Shown here in pieces: positions 33,952 through 42,171 of a stretch of DNA of 64,000 nucleotides (the first letter of the stretch is position 1; each line of letters begins with the position of its first letter). This DNA is from Candidatus Tanganyikabacteria bacterium (GTDB taxonomy: Bacteria > Cyanobacteriota > Sericytochromatia > S15B-MN24 > VGJW01), in assembly GCA_016867265.1 (NCBI GenBank), contig VGJW01000012.1, positions 1 through 64,000 of the forward strand, in the 5' to 3' direction. The notes under the pieces are model-generated. The model saw nothing but the letters and a program-made list of their open reading frames with translations. It did no database searches and had not been told where the DNA came from. The translations under genes were made by a program, and so were the position numbers.

Positions 33952-34623
33952 CTAGCGGCGCGGTGTTTCTTCCCGCAGAAGCGCGGCTTGACCTTCCTTC
34001 TTCAGCCAGTTTGCAGCACAGGTCCGCACGGCCTGGGAAGAACTGGTCCGCCAGATGTTGAGCCAGGTCGCGACTGCGAGGTCCCTGCGGTCGGAAGACA
34101 AGTGCATCCGCGCTGCAAAGAAGGCCGCGGCGGGATCGGCGCCCGGCAGCGCCGCGGCGCGTTCGAAATAAGTCGCGGCCTCGCCATGACGGGTGCTGTA
34201 GAGAAACAGGAGCATGCCCGCCTGGAAGGGGAACCACGAATCCTTGGGTGAGGCTTTGGCCCCGCGTCCAAGCAGGCGCAAGGCACCATCGATGTCTCCC
34301 GCGTCACCGAGGGCGACCGAACCGATTTCGTAGGCTGACCGCAGCCTGGGGTCCAGGGTGACGACCAGATCCAGCAGGGACGCCACGTTGTGGAAGGCGC
34401 GGCCGTGGGTCAGCCAATAGCCCCAGTAGGTACTGAAGCGGATATAGGCGAGGTCCGCGAGGAAGCCGTCGAACCCGGCCGCGATCGCCTTGGCCACCGC
34501 GGGCGAAGGGACGGACTGGAGGCCGGGCAGGCGCACGCGGGCATCCTGCCAGCCTTGGTGGGTCCATTGGATGCTGGTGAATCCGACCGCTGCAATGAGC
34601 AGTGCTTGCAACGAGGCGCGCAC
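33952..34623 (-). CDS. TPR-like secreted or membrane-anchored protein
   Basis: 223-aa protein with an N-terminal hydrophobic segment (LQALLIAAVGFTSIQW) and then helical pairs that look like TPR/Sel1-type repeats (RSAYEIGSVALGDAGDIDGA, PFQAGMLLFLYSTRHGEAAT, AARMHLSSDRRDLAVATWLN). The region FLADLAYIRFSTYWGYWL is unusually aromatic. GTG 34623 begins two bases after the ABC permease stop, with GAGG nine bases upstream, so it is coupled to the permease. A family could not be named. It probably acts in the periplasm or at the inner membrane together with the permease. Confidence 0.65.
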   Translation of the reverse strand: MRASLQALLIAAVGFTSIQWTHQGWQDARVRLPGLQSVPSPAVAKAIAAGFDGFLADLAYIRFSTYWGYWLTHGRAFHNVASLLDLVVTLDPRLRSAYEIGSVALGDAGDIDGALRLLGRGAKASPKDSWFPFQAGMLLFLYSTRHGEAATYFERAAALPGADPAAAFFAARMHLSSDRRDLAVATWLNIWRTSSSQAVRTCAANWLKKEGQAALLREETPRR

Positions 34624-34627
34624 GGGG

Positions 34628-35401
34628 TCAGACCTCGCGGCGCAGGATCGACAGCGTGGCCAGGCCCAGGAACAGGAAGGTCCAGGCAAGGCCGTAGCCC
34701 CCTGCCCACAGCGCATCCTGCCAGCGGAGGGGATCGCCATAAACGACCTGATTCTTGACGTCGAGGACCTCGAGGTTGGGCACCACGCGCAGCATGAACT
34801 CGCCGAACCAGCGCACGGCCTCCGGGGTTCCTGTCTGCTGGGTGAAGGTGTGGATGGTCGAGGTGGTATGGCCGACCAGAAAGAGCCCCAGGCAGTAGGC
34901 GAGTCCCAGGGTTGGTGAAGTCAGGCTGGAGAACAGGAGTGCCATCGCCGTGAAGACGGTCGCCTCGACCAGCATCAGCGGTATGGCCGGCAGGAGATGC
35001 AGGGGAACGAAGCCACCCAGAAGGCCATGGATGGCCACAAAAGCCATGGTCATGGCTGCCCCCAGCGCAAGCAGGACGGTCCCGATGCCCAGCAGTTTGC
35101 CAAGCAGGTACTCTCCGCGGCGGATGGGCTTCGACAGGACCAGGAAGATCGTGCGGCGCTCGATGTCACGGTGGATACCCTGACTGCCAAGCAGGATGCC
35201 CACCAGCAGCAGCAGGATCTGTATGAAGGCGAGTGCCATGTCCCGAACGACCTTGGCTTCCGACCCTGCCGACAAGTTGCCGGCGAGGAAGGCACCCGCC
35301 ATCAGGACGAGCGAGAACAGTCCCACCAGATTGAAGACCCGGTCGCGCAGGGCTTCCTTGAACGTGATGGAGGCGAGATGGTACCAGCGCATGTTCGACA
35401 T
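34628..35401 (-). CDS. ABC-2-type transporter permease
   Basis: 257-aa inner-membrane protein with six hydrophobic segments and the sequence style of NosY/GldF-like ABC-2 permeases: FKEALRDRVFNLVGLFSLVL at the start, then GSQGIHRDIERRTIFLVLSK, the cytoplasmic elbow loop, and PIRRGEYLLGKLLG. The large loop between the last helices (TQQTGTPEAVRWFGEFMLRV) is probably periplasmic. The window contains no cognate ATP-binding subunit, which normally lies next to such a permease. The gene lies between a lipoprotein/secretin pair and a TPR-like gene, suggesting but not proving a link with the pilus-like machine. Confidence 0.82.
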   Translation of the reverse strand: MSNMRWYHLASITFKEALRDRVFNLVGLFSLVLMAGAFLAGNLSAGSEAKVVRDMALAFIQILLLLVGILLGSQGIHRDIERRTIFLVLSKPIRRGEYLLGKLLGIGTVLLALGAAMTMAFVAIHGLLGGFVPLHLLPAIPLMLVEATVFTAMALLFSSLTSPTLGLAYCLGLFLVGHTTSTIHTFTQQTGTPEAVRWFGEFMLRVVPNLEVLDVKNQVVYGDPLRWQDALWAGGYGLAWTFLFLGLATLSILRREV

Positions 35402-35452
35402 GATGTGGGATGAGGGCCGGCCCTCGCAATGGCCGTGTCCGGAGGCCGCGCC

Positions 35453-36250
35453 TTACTCGTCGCCCGCGCTCGTCGTGGACACGGAGGTCAACTCGAAGGA
35501 CAAGGTCGGCGTGTCACGGACGTTGTTGAGCGTGGAGTTGAGCAACGTGGCGGTGACGGCACTTGGGTACACGGGGTTTTCTGCATCCAACTGACCGTCA
35601 GCGAGTCTGTTGTTGTCTTCAAGCTGCAGTTTCTGACCCGTCAGAAACACCTGGGCATCCTTCGGGTCGCGGGGATTGAGCACCCGGGACGGTGTGCCGT
35701 CCGCACGAAGGAACGTGAGCCTGGTCGTCGTGGTCAGGTTGGTCTGGTTGAGATTGTTCTCCCAGACTGCCTTCAGAAAGTAGTTTCGCTTCTTGTTGTA
35801 CGCAGATTCGGCGTTGGCAATCTCGGCATCGTTCTGGGCCAGCTTGGCCAAGGGGAATGTGTAGATGCTTTCCGTGGAAGCCAACTGGCCCTCGGGGAAC
35901 ACTGAGAGCGTGCTGTCGCCCGTCAGGGCTCCGGGGCCCTCGATCTCGAGAATCCAGTACAAGATGGTCGGGATCTGACCATCGACGCCGGTCACGGCAA
36001 CTTGCAGCGGGTTCTCGCCAAAGGTCGTGACCGGAGCCGACCCCGACGCGAGGGTCTCGGTACGGATGGCCGCGGGACGGCCTCTGAAGGGAGCCTCTTC
36101 GACAAAGCCCAGCCGAAAGGTCGTGGCCTTGAGGAAGGGCAGGGAGTAGACCTGTGGAAACGTCTGGGCACAACCCACGATCGTGGCTGCTCCGACCAAG
36201 CCGGCGAGCAGCAGGCCTCTGGAACTGCCGGACGAAGAGCGGCTAGACAT
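35453..36250 (-). CDS. Secretin-linked lipoprotein, unrecognised
   Basis: 265-aa lipoprotein: signal GLLLAGLVGAATIVGC with lipobox IVGC, then a mature part rich in Thr, Ser, Leu and Asn (NLNQTNLTTTTRLTFLRADG, TPTLSFELTSVSTTSAGDE) and likely beta. The ATG overlaps the last codons of the secretin gene by eight bases (GATGTCTAG), so the two are translationally coupled. Lipoproteins next to secretins often act as pilotins or outer-membrane assembly partners (PilW/GspS/TsaP-like roles); no sequence link to those families is visible, so this is inference from position. Confidence 0.7.
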   Translation of the reverse strand: MSSRSSSGSSRGLLLAGLVGAATIVGCAQTFPQVYSLPFLKATTFRLGFVEEAPFRGRPAAIRTETLASGSAPVTTFGENPLQVAVTGVDGQIPTILYWILEIEGPGALTGDSTLSVFPEGQLASTESIYTFPLAKLAQNDAEIANAESAYNKKRNYFLKAVWENNLNQTNLTTTTRLTFLRADGTPSRVLNPRDPKDAQVFLTGQKLQLEDNNRLADGQLDAENPVYPSAVTATLLNSTLNNVRDTPTLSFELTSVSTTSAGDE

Positions 36251-38231
36251 CGGGTTGGATCTCCGGGGTGATGTAGATCTGGACCTCTGACTTGCGCTTG
36301 TTGCGGGTTTTGTTCCCCGTACCGAAGATGAAATCCCAAGCCCCGCGTGCGAGGGCCTTGGTACGCGTCACTTCCAGCAGGTTGGTGACCAAGGGCAGGT
36401 CGAAAGGCAGGTTGTCCTGCGTGGACGTGGCATCCGATTCCTGAATCAGGCCCGCGATGACGATGGTTTCGCCGTCCTTGACGCGGATTTCGTCCGATTG
36501 ATAGGAACGCTGGGTCGTGAGCGTGATGACCTGATTGGCGACGTTCAAGGTCTCTCCAGGGAACGAGATCGAGGGCTTGACGAACAACGAGACCGAGTTG
36601 TCCAGCAGGATCCGGGGCGTGATCTCGAGATCGATGCCGACGTTGGCCGTCTGGACCGTCTGGGTCACCTGGGCCTGCTGGCCCACGCCCGTGGTCTGGA
36701 CCGTGACGCCCGCGAGCACTTGTTGCGTACTGGAAAGCTTAGAGGTTCTGTTGTCCATGGCTAGGATGGTCGGGCTGGCCAGCAGCTTCGCCTTGGATTC
36801 CTGCTCGAGACGCCGGAAGACATAGTCGAGGCCGAAGTTGTTGGGCACGACCGTCGTGTTGACGCTGGTCTCGCCTCCGGGGGCGTTGCCCTGTTGCAAG
36901 GCCCTGAACGCGGTTGTCGTCATCGGCATCCCGGGCAGCTGAAGGTTGTTCAGGATGCCAGCAAGTTCGCGCTGTCCGTTCTCGTTCAACTCGACGATCT
37001 GGGTTCGCAACAGGACCTGGCGCCGTCGCTTGTCGATCCGGGGCAGGATTTGCTCGACCAGATTCAGTTCCTCGCGGCTGCCAATGACCAGCAGGTTGTT
37101 GTCCCGAACCAGCGGTACGAAACGGGGCGTCGCTTCCGTTACGCCAGGGTTGACCTGGGTCGGGCGCGATCCCCGGCCAAAGTCAAGGTCCTGAACCGTG
37201 AACAAGGCGCCGCCACCCCCGGCTCCACCCGAACCGCCGGCTGCGCCCGCTGCGCCCGCCCCGGCACCAGCACCCGCTCCACCACCCGTCACGACCGTAT
37301 CCTGGACCACGCCCGCCCCGACGAAGTAACTGTTCTTGAGCAGATTGATGGCTTCGACCGGCGTCAGGTAGGTGAGCCGGAAGATCTTGCTGGGCATCAG
37401 CACGTCCATGCGCTTGACGAGGCGTTCGACGATTTCGATGTCCTCGTTGGTGCCGTGGACGATGATGCTGTTGGTGCGCGAGTCGGCGATCAGCTTGTAG
37501 GCAGGGGAGAAGGACGAGGCACCCGAGGCACCCCCCGTCGTGTTGCTGGCCCCCGAGATGCCGCTGTTGCCAACAATCGTCGTGATCTTGGTAATCATCG
37601 TGCTGGCCGGCGCGAAGTGAACGGGCACGAAGCGGATCTGGGCCTGACCGTAGCGGCCGCTGCGGTAGATGATGTAGGTGCTGCCTGTCTTTTGCATGGT
37701 CAACGCATTGGTCGCCAACAGCGTTTCCATGATTTGGTTTAGCGGAATGTTCTGGAAATCGACCGCAACCGTGCCTGTCACCGACGGATCGATAATCAGG
37801 TTCAGATTCTTCATTTCGGCAATCGTGCCGATGACCTCCTGGACCGGCAGGCCCCGGGCTCTGAGGAAAAGCCGCTCGCTGCCACCAGGTAGGTTGATGC
37901 GGGTCGCGAGCGTGATGTTGTCATCTGCCTTGCCTGCGGGCAACTCGATGGTCTCGACCCCAACGGGCGCCGGCGTGGCTTGAATCAGGTAGGAGACGGG
38001 CCGGTTCGGACCCTTGGGCGCCGCAGGCTTCAGGATGGGAACGGCCACCACCGAGCCCTTTACGGGCTTCACGGGCACGGCCAGATTCTTGCCGGTCTTC
38101 GTCGCACGACCCGCTGCCGGCTTGCGGGGCTTGTGCCGGGCGGCAGCCACGGCAGGGTCTGCGACGGGCCCCAGTGCCAAGCCCAGGGCGAGGGCCAGCA
38201 GCAGCGGTTTCGTGGGAGGACGGCGCAGCAT
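36243..38231 (-). CDS. Outer-membrane secretin (GspD/PilQ-like)
   Basis: 662-aa secretin, the ring that lets pili or secreted proteins cross the outer membrane. After a signal peptide (TKPLLLALALGLALGPVADP) and a basic linker comes an STN/N0-like domain (NLNLIIDPSVTGTVAVDFQN), N-domains (YKLIADSRTNSIIVHGTNED, FRLTYLTPVEAINLLKNSYF) and the C-terminal secretin barrel (GLDYVFRRLEQESKAKLLAS, VGIDLEITPRILLDNSVSLF, VKDGETIVIAGLIQE). A glycine/alanine-rich insert (GAGAGAGAAGAAGGSGGAGG) separates the N-domains. ATG 38231 follows GGAAGG at seven bases. It is first of a minus-strand operon with the lipoprotein, ABC permease and TPR-like genes. An inverted repeat lies in its leader. Confidence 0.92.
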   Translation of the reverse strand: MLRRPPTKPLLLALALGLALGPVADPAVAAARHKPRKPAAGRATKTGKNLAVPVKPVKGSVVAVPILKPAAPKGPNRPVSYLIQATPAPVGVETIELPAGKADDNITLATRINLPGGSERLFLRARGLPVQEVIGTIAEMKNLNLIIDPSVTGTVAVDFQNIPLNQIMETLLATNALTMQKTGSTYIIYRSGRYGQAQIRFVPVHFAPASTMITKITTIVGNSGISGASNTTGGASGASSFSPAYKLIADSRTNSIIVHGTNEDIEIVERLVKRMDVLMPSKIFRLTYLTPVEAINLLKNSYFVGAGVVQDTVVTGGGAGAGAGAGAAGAAGGSGGAGGGGALFTVQDLDFGRGSRPTQVNPGVTEATPRFVPLVRDNNLLVIGSREELNLVEQILPRIDKRRRQVLLRTQIVELNENGQRELAGILNNLQLPGMPMTTTAFRALQQGNAPGGETSVNTTVVPNNFGLDYVFRRLEQESKAKLLASPTILAMDNRTSKLSSTQQVLAGVTVQTTGVGQQAQVTQTVQTANVGIDLEITPRILLDNSVSLFVKPSISFPGETLNVANQVITLTTQRSYQSDEIRVKDGETIVIAGLIQESDATSTQDNLPFDLPLVTNLLEVTRTKALARGAWDFIFGTGNKTRNKRKSEVQIYITPEIQPDV

Positions 38232-38252
38232 GAAAAAGCCTTCCGTACGGGG

Positions 38253-38272
38253 CACGGATGACCTCATCCGTG
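38253..38272. promoter_or_regulatory. Perfect inverted repeat in the secretin leader
   Basis: CACGGATGA-CC-TCATCCGTG, a 9-bp perfect inverted repeat with a 2-base centre, ends 21 bases upstream of the secretin ATG. It could be a dimeric repressor site or an RNA hairpin; on the minus strand CTTTTTC follows after about 16 bases, just before the start codon. Confidence 0.45.
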
Positions 38273-38316
38273 GCGACAGGCGCCTATACCCTGTATGCCT
38301 GATCCTCTAACGGCGG

Positions 38317-39102
38317 CTAAAGGCGGTTGTTGCCGCTCCCGCCGGAACTGCCACCCACCCGGCCCGAGAAGCCGCCGCCGCTGGTGCTCGTAGAACCGCC
38401 ACTACCGCTTCCTGAGCTGCTCCCGCCACCGACGGCTACTGCCGAAGTCGTGTCGGCGGCCACCGAGCCGTCGGCAAGAAAGACCGGCGGTCCGGAAGGA
38501 AAAAGAAAGCGTCGGCCTTGGTTGTCACAGTAGGCCAGCGCATAGGTGTCGAAATGTTTGTAGGCCTTCGTCGCATTGTCAAAAATCATGATTTCTGGAC
38601 TTCCCGGATTTGTCAGTTCTCTAGCTACCCGGAAGTAGTAGAGAAGCCCACTGTCCCCGTGGTTCGTTGTCGCACTAACGAACCGTGGCGTACCAGCTCT
38701 GAAATGCACGTGGCGCATCGTGAATCCGTTTGCAGCCAATGATGGCCAGCATTCCGAGTTTGGTGGATTTTGCGCTCCGCGATCCGGACCGCAATCGGAT
38801 GGCCCCCCCCACGGACTGTTCGCGTGGTCCTCCCGTCGGTTGGCGAGAAGTAACTCATAGAACGCATCGCGCGACGGTGGAATAGCTTGCTGGGTCACGA
38901 CGCGCTCCACCAGGGTACGGGCGGCCTGGACGCGTGCCTGGGCGACGGCAAATCCAGCGGATTCCCGCAGCTGGCGAAACATGACTGCGCCCGCGCCGAG
39001 CACGATGGCCCCGATGATGATGACCAACATCGTCTCGGCCAGCGTGAAGCCCCCGACGCGCCGACTGGGCAGATGCATTGAACCTATGTTGGGCTTGCTC
39101 AT
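38317..39102 (-). CDS. Prepilin-type pseudopilin with Gly/Ser-rich tail
   Basis: 261-aa prepilin. Leader MSKPNIGSMHLPSRRVGG is cleaved before FTLAETMLVIIIGAIVLGAG, with Glu5. Cysteines at GPSDCGPDRG, NSECWPSL and AYCDNQGR may form disulfides. NSPWGG resembles the conserved PWG of the GspG group. The last 45 residues are an unusual run of Gly and Ser (GGGSSSGSGSGG) likely to be flexible. ATG 39102 overlaps the TGA of the upstream pilin gene (ATGA), so both are co-translated. It is a minor pilin of the secretin-linked machine by position. Confidence 0.8.
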   Translation of the reverse strand: MSKPNIGSMHLPSRRVGGFTLAETMLVIIIGAIVLGAGAVMFRQLRESAGFAVAQARVQAARTLVERVVTQQAIPPSRDAFYELLLANRREDHANSPWGGPSDCGPDRGAQNPPNSECWPSLAANGFTMRHVHFRAGTPRFVSATTNHGDSGLLYYFRVARELTNPGSPEIMIFDNATKAYKHFDTYALAYCDNQGRRFLFPSGPPVFLADGSVAADTTSAVAVGGGSSSGSGSGGSTSTSGGGFSGRVGGSSGGSGNNRL

Positions 39103-39665
39103 TGGCTGGTCGTTCGCATGAAATACCAACGGCGGTAGTGTTTGCTGATAGCGATGGCGTAGTTACGGCACTTGACTTCCGTGGTGCCCTGCGAGAGGTC
39201 CGCGAAGGTTCGCGTTACGGTAGCCCTCCCCGGTTGGGCCAATCGCACGTAGTAACAATAGTCGGTGCCCCGGGGCACGCCGCCGGTAGTCGGTTCACGT
39301 GTTGCGGCGGCTGAAGTAAGTGGGTCAGTTTCACCCTCTGGATTGTCATAAAAGTAAAGTCCGTTCACTATTTCCGAACTGTTGTCGACGACAGCCCCGC
39401 CCCAAGGGGACAGGTTGGCGTCCTGCCGCCTCGCTCCCCAGGCGGATTGCGCCTCGGTCGCGTCGGGGTAGTAGCCTCTGGTCGAGAACGAGGCCTCGAC
39501 CATGGCCTGCAGGTCGCCGACCTTGGCCGCGGCGCGCGAGTCACCGGCAGCTTCCTTGGCCGAGTTGTAGGCGAAGGCCGTCGCGGCAGCGAGGATGAGG
39601 CCCAGGCTGATCGCCAGGCCAACTTCCAGGAGGGTCATGCCCTTGGACACGTTGGTGTCTCTCAC
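39099..39665 (-). CDS. Prepilin-type pseudopilin
   Basis: 188-aa prepilin. Cleavage KG|MTLLEVGLAISLGLILAAA, with Glu5 but Met at mature position 1. The soluble part keeps SPWGG and resembles the pilin at 33066-33797 over its first 90 residues, so the two are paralogues. Two cysteines (DYCYYV, VKCRNYA) frame the C-terminal beta region. The start is uncertain: GTG 39665 gives a nine-residue leader; GTG 39650 gives a shorter one. It is divergently arranged with the GspF-type gene at 39800, with which it shares a 134-base intergenic region. Confidence 0.78.
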   Translation of the reverse strand: MRDTNVSKGMTLLEVGLAISLGLILAAATAFAYNSAKEAAGDSRAAAKVGDLQAMVEASFSTRGYYPDATEAQSAWGARRQDANLSPWGGAVVDNSSEIVNGLYFYDNPEGETDPLTSAAATREPTTGGVPRGTDYCYYVRLAQPGRATVTRTFADLSQGTTEVKCRNYAIAISKHYRRWYFMRTTSQ

Positions 39666-39799
39666 TCCCTTCTTGTACCCGGAACCGGGCGTTGTGACGA
39701 TCCACCGGTCGCAGGGTAACAATTAAGGGACCTTAGCGCCCCTCTCGTCGACGCAGGGCGTGCGTCCCCGTCTCCGCAGGCCCTCTGGCCGAGGAACCG

Positions 39800-41380
39800 A
39801 TGCCCAAGCTTTACGAGTACACGGCCCACGCCGGCAACGCGATCCGCAAAGATACGATCGAGGCCGAGAACGAGAAAGAAGTTCGCGCCAAGCTGCGCGA
39901 GATGGGCCTCTTCCCGCTCGAGGTCCGGGTCGCCCCCAAGAAAAAGGTCGACATCCGGAAGATGTTGTCGTCCAAGAAGGGCGGGGCTGGGGACGACGGC
40001 GAGGGCGAGGGCGCCACCAAGAAGCAGGACGCCAAACCCGAAAAAATCAAAATCCAGAAGAAGAAGACGTTCGTCTACACGGCAACTCCATTCATGGGCG
40101 GGGCTGCCTCATCCGGCGAGATCAGTGCCGTCGACGAGCGCCAGGCAAGGCAGTTGCTGCGCGACCGCAGCCTTTTCCCGACCAAGTTGGCGGTCAAGCA
40201 GTTCTGGCACGACTACATGCCGGGCAGCGCACAGGCCAAGTCGGCCGACGAGATCCGCAAGCAGCGCATGGCCGCGCAGTCTCCGTTCGAGAAGCTGATG
40301 GAGCGGCTGCTGCCGGGCTTCATGAGTGGCAAGAAGGTGCCGACCAAGGACATCGTCTTCTACACGTCGCAAATGGCGACGATGATGGATGCCGGCCTTT
40401 CCATCGCCCAGACGCTCGAAATCCTGGGCGGCAGCGTCACGGATCGTCGCCTCTTGATCATCAACCAGACGGTCCTCGGCAAGATCTTCGAGGGTATCTC
40501 GCTCACGGAGGCATTCGGCGAGCACAAGGAGTTCCTGCCGGACGTCTTCTGCGAGCTGATCCAGATTGGCGAACAGTCCGGCAACATCGAGGAAACGACC
40601 AAGCGTCTCGCCGAGTACCTCGAGAAGACGGCGGAGACGCAGTCGAAGGTCAAGTCCGCGATGACCTATCCCACGGTCATGCTCGTGCTGATTTCGCTCA
40701 TCGTGCTGGGCTTGATGCTGTTCGTCGTGCCGACGTTCATCAAGTTGTTCGATGACTTCAAGCTCGACCTACCCGGGACCACCAAGTTCCTGATTGCTTC
40801 CAGCAAGTATGTGCAGAGCTATTGGTGGACCTTGCCTCTGTACGCGGGCGCTGCCTGGTGGTCGGTCAACTGGTTCAGGCAGACGAACCTGGGCTTAATC
40901 CTCAAGGATCGCTTCGAATACCGGGTGCCGATTCTCGGCAAGCTGAACTACAACGTGGTGATCGGTCGCCTCCTCTACAACATGGCATTGTTCATGCGCT
41001 GCGGCGTGCCCCTGACGACCACCCTCGAGAGCCTCAGGGACTCGACGCGCAACGCGATTACCGCATCCAAGATCGAAGACATCCGCCAAGGCATCATTCA
41101 GGGTGCGCGTCTTTCGACACTCTTCGAGGCTTCTGCGCTCTTTCCCGCCTTCGTCAATCACCTGCTGGTCGCAGGCGAGGAGTCAGGTGCCCTGGATGAT
41201 CTGATGATGAAGGGGGCCAAATATGTCGACTCGGAGATCGAAGCCTCGATCAAGAGCATGATGGGCGCCATCGAGCCGGCCATGACTGTGGTCATCGCGG
41301 GCGTCGTCATCTTCATCCTGGGAAGCCTCTACATGCCGCTCATCGGCCTGATGTCCAACACGAACAAGGCGGCGCAATGA
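39800..41380 (+). CDS. Inner-membrane platform protein (GspF/PilC-like) with duplicated N-terminal module
   Basis: 526-aa platform protein of type IV pilus and type II secretion machines, which couples the ATPase to pilin addition. Two T2SSF domains are visible: DIVFYTSQMATMMDAGLSIA ... MTYPTVMLVLISLIVLGLML and LLYNMALFMRCGVPLTTTLE ... EPAMTVVIAGVVIFILGSLY, with the GEQSGNIEE and GEESGALDD family motifs. The N-terminus holds two copies of the short module usually present once: LYEYTAHAGNAIRKDTIEAE...LREMGLFPLEV and FVYTATPFMGG...LLRDRSLFPTKL, joined by a charged Lys/Glu linker. GAGGA precedes ATG 39800. It starts the plus-strand operon; its stop overlaps the next ATG (ATGA). Confidence 0.92.
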   Translation: MPKLYEYTAHAGNAIRKDTIEAENEKEVRAKLREMGLFPLEVRVAPKKKVDIRKMLSSKKGGAGDDGEGEGATKKQDAKPEKIKIQKKKTFVYTATPFMGGAASSGEISAVDERQARQLLRDRSLFPTKLAVKQFWHDYMPGSAQAKSADEIRKQRMAAQSPFEKLMERLLPGFMSGKKVPTKDIVFYTSQMATMMDAGLSIAQTLEILGGSVTDRRLLIINQTVLGKIFEGISLTEAFGEHKEFLPDVFCELIQIGEQSGNIEETTKRLAEYLEKTAETQSKVKSAMTYPTVMLVLISLIVLGLMLFVVPTFIKLFDDFKLDLPGTTKFLIASSKYVQSYWWTLPLYAGAAWWSVNWFRQTNLGLILKDRFEYRVPILGKLNYNVVIGRLLYNMALFMRCGVPLTTTLESLRDSTRNAITASKIEDIRQGIIQGARLSTLFEASALFPAFVNHLLVAGEESGALDDLMMKGAKYVDSEIEASIKSMMGAIEPAMTVVIAGVVIFILGSLYMPLIGLMSNTNKAAQ

Positions 41381-42168
41381 ACCTGCTGCGAGGCGGACGG
41401 TCCCGGGGCCTCTCCCTGCTCGAGGTCACCTTGGCGGCCGTCGTCGGCCTGATCCTGCTGGCGGGCAGCGTGGCTGGCGTCCGCCAATATCAGGCTCAGG
41501 CCAGGATCTCGACCTGCAAGATGCACCTGGCCGCGCTCAGGCAGTCGATTGGCTTCTACAAGTTCAGGACGGGGTTCTGGCCCCAGCTGTATCCGGGTGG
41601 CAACGCCGCCGACAGCGACCCCGGTTACGTGAACTGGAGCAGCTCGGCCACGTCTCCCCGGGCAAACCAGACCACCCTGGTGGTCGGCGCCTTGCCGCCC
41701 TCCGGCACGATTCCCGCGGGCGCCCACGTGGTGCTGACGGACGACGCGGGCTCCATGTGGGCGCGCACGACGGCGGTCGCGAACTCGCCCACCCTTGCCA
41801 TCGCGCCGGCATGGTCACGCGATGGTGCGGGCACGGCGACGGTGCAGTTGGCGGGGCTTTTCTCGAATCGCGACGATAGCGGCAATCCATTTCTGGACGT
41901 GGCCGAGCCGCCGGGCACGAACCCGTGGGGCAGGGGCCTGGGCGATCGATGGACGGGTGTCGCGGTGGTCCGCAACTGGGATGGTGTCTCCCTGCAATGG
42001 CGAACGCAGACCGGCTTCGCCTACGATGGTGGCGGCCTGACCCGATGGGGCGGCTTGGCCTATAGCCCGAGGAATGGTGAAATTCACTACTACCTGCCGT
42101 CGACCGGAGACGATGCTTCCGAGATCGGCAACTTCAGCGGGGATCCTCCCTTTCTCTGGGGGCGTTGA
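41377..42168 (+). CDS. Pseudopilin, GspG-like
   Basis: 263-aa prepilin. Cleavage RG|LSLLEVTLAAVVGLILLAG with Glu5. The region CKMHLAALRQSIGFYKFRTG followed by FWPQL matches the GspG pattern of helix end then xxYP/FWP, and TNPWGRGLG is the PWG motif; GGLAYSPRNGEIHYYLPSTG is the C-terminal strand pair. A large insert between these makes it about 100 residues longer than typical GspG. The ATG overlaps the GspF-type stop as ATGA. By order (ATPase, platform, pseudopilin, L/M-like components) this operon resembles a type II secretion or type IV pilus core. Confidence 0.82.
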   Translation: MNLLRGGRSRGLSLLEVTLAAVVGLILLAGSVAGVRQYQAQARISTCKMHLAALRQSIGFYKFRTGFWPQLYPGGNAADSDPGYVNWSSSATSPRANQTTLVVGALPPSGTIPAGAHVVLTDDAGSMWARTTAVANSPTLAIAPAWSRDGAGTATVQLAGLFSNRDDSGNPFLDVAEPPGTNPWGRGLGDRWTGVAVVRNWDGVSLQWRTQTGFAYDGGGLTRWGGLAYSPRNGEIHYYLPSTGDDASEIGNFSGDPPFLWGR

Positions 42169-42171
42169 GAC

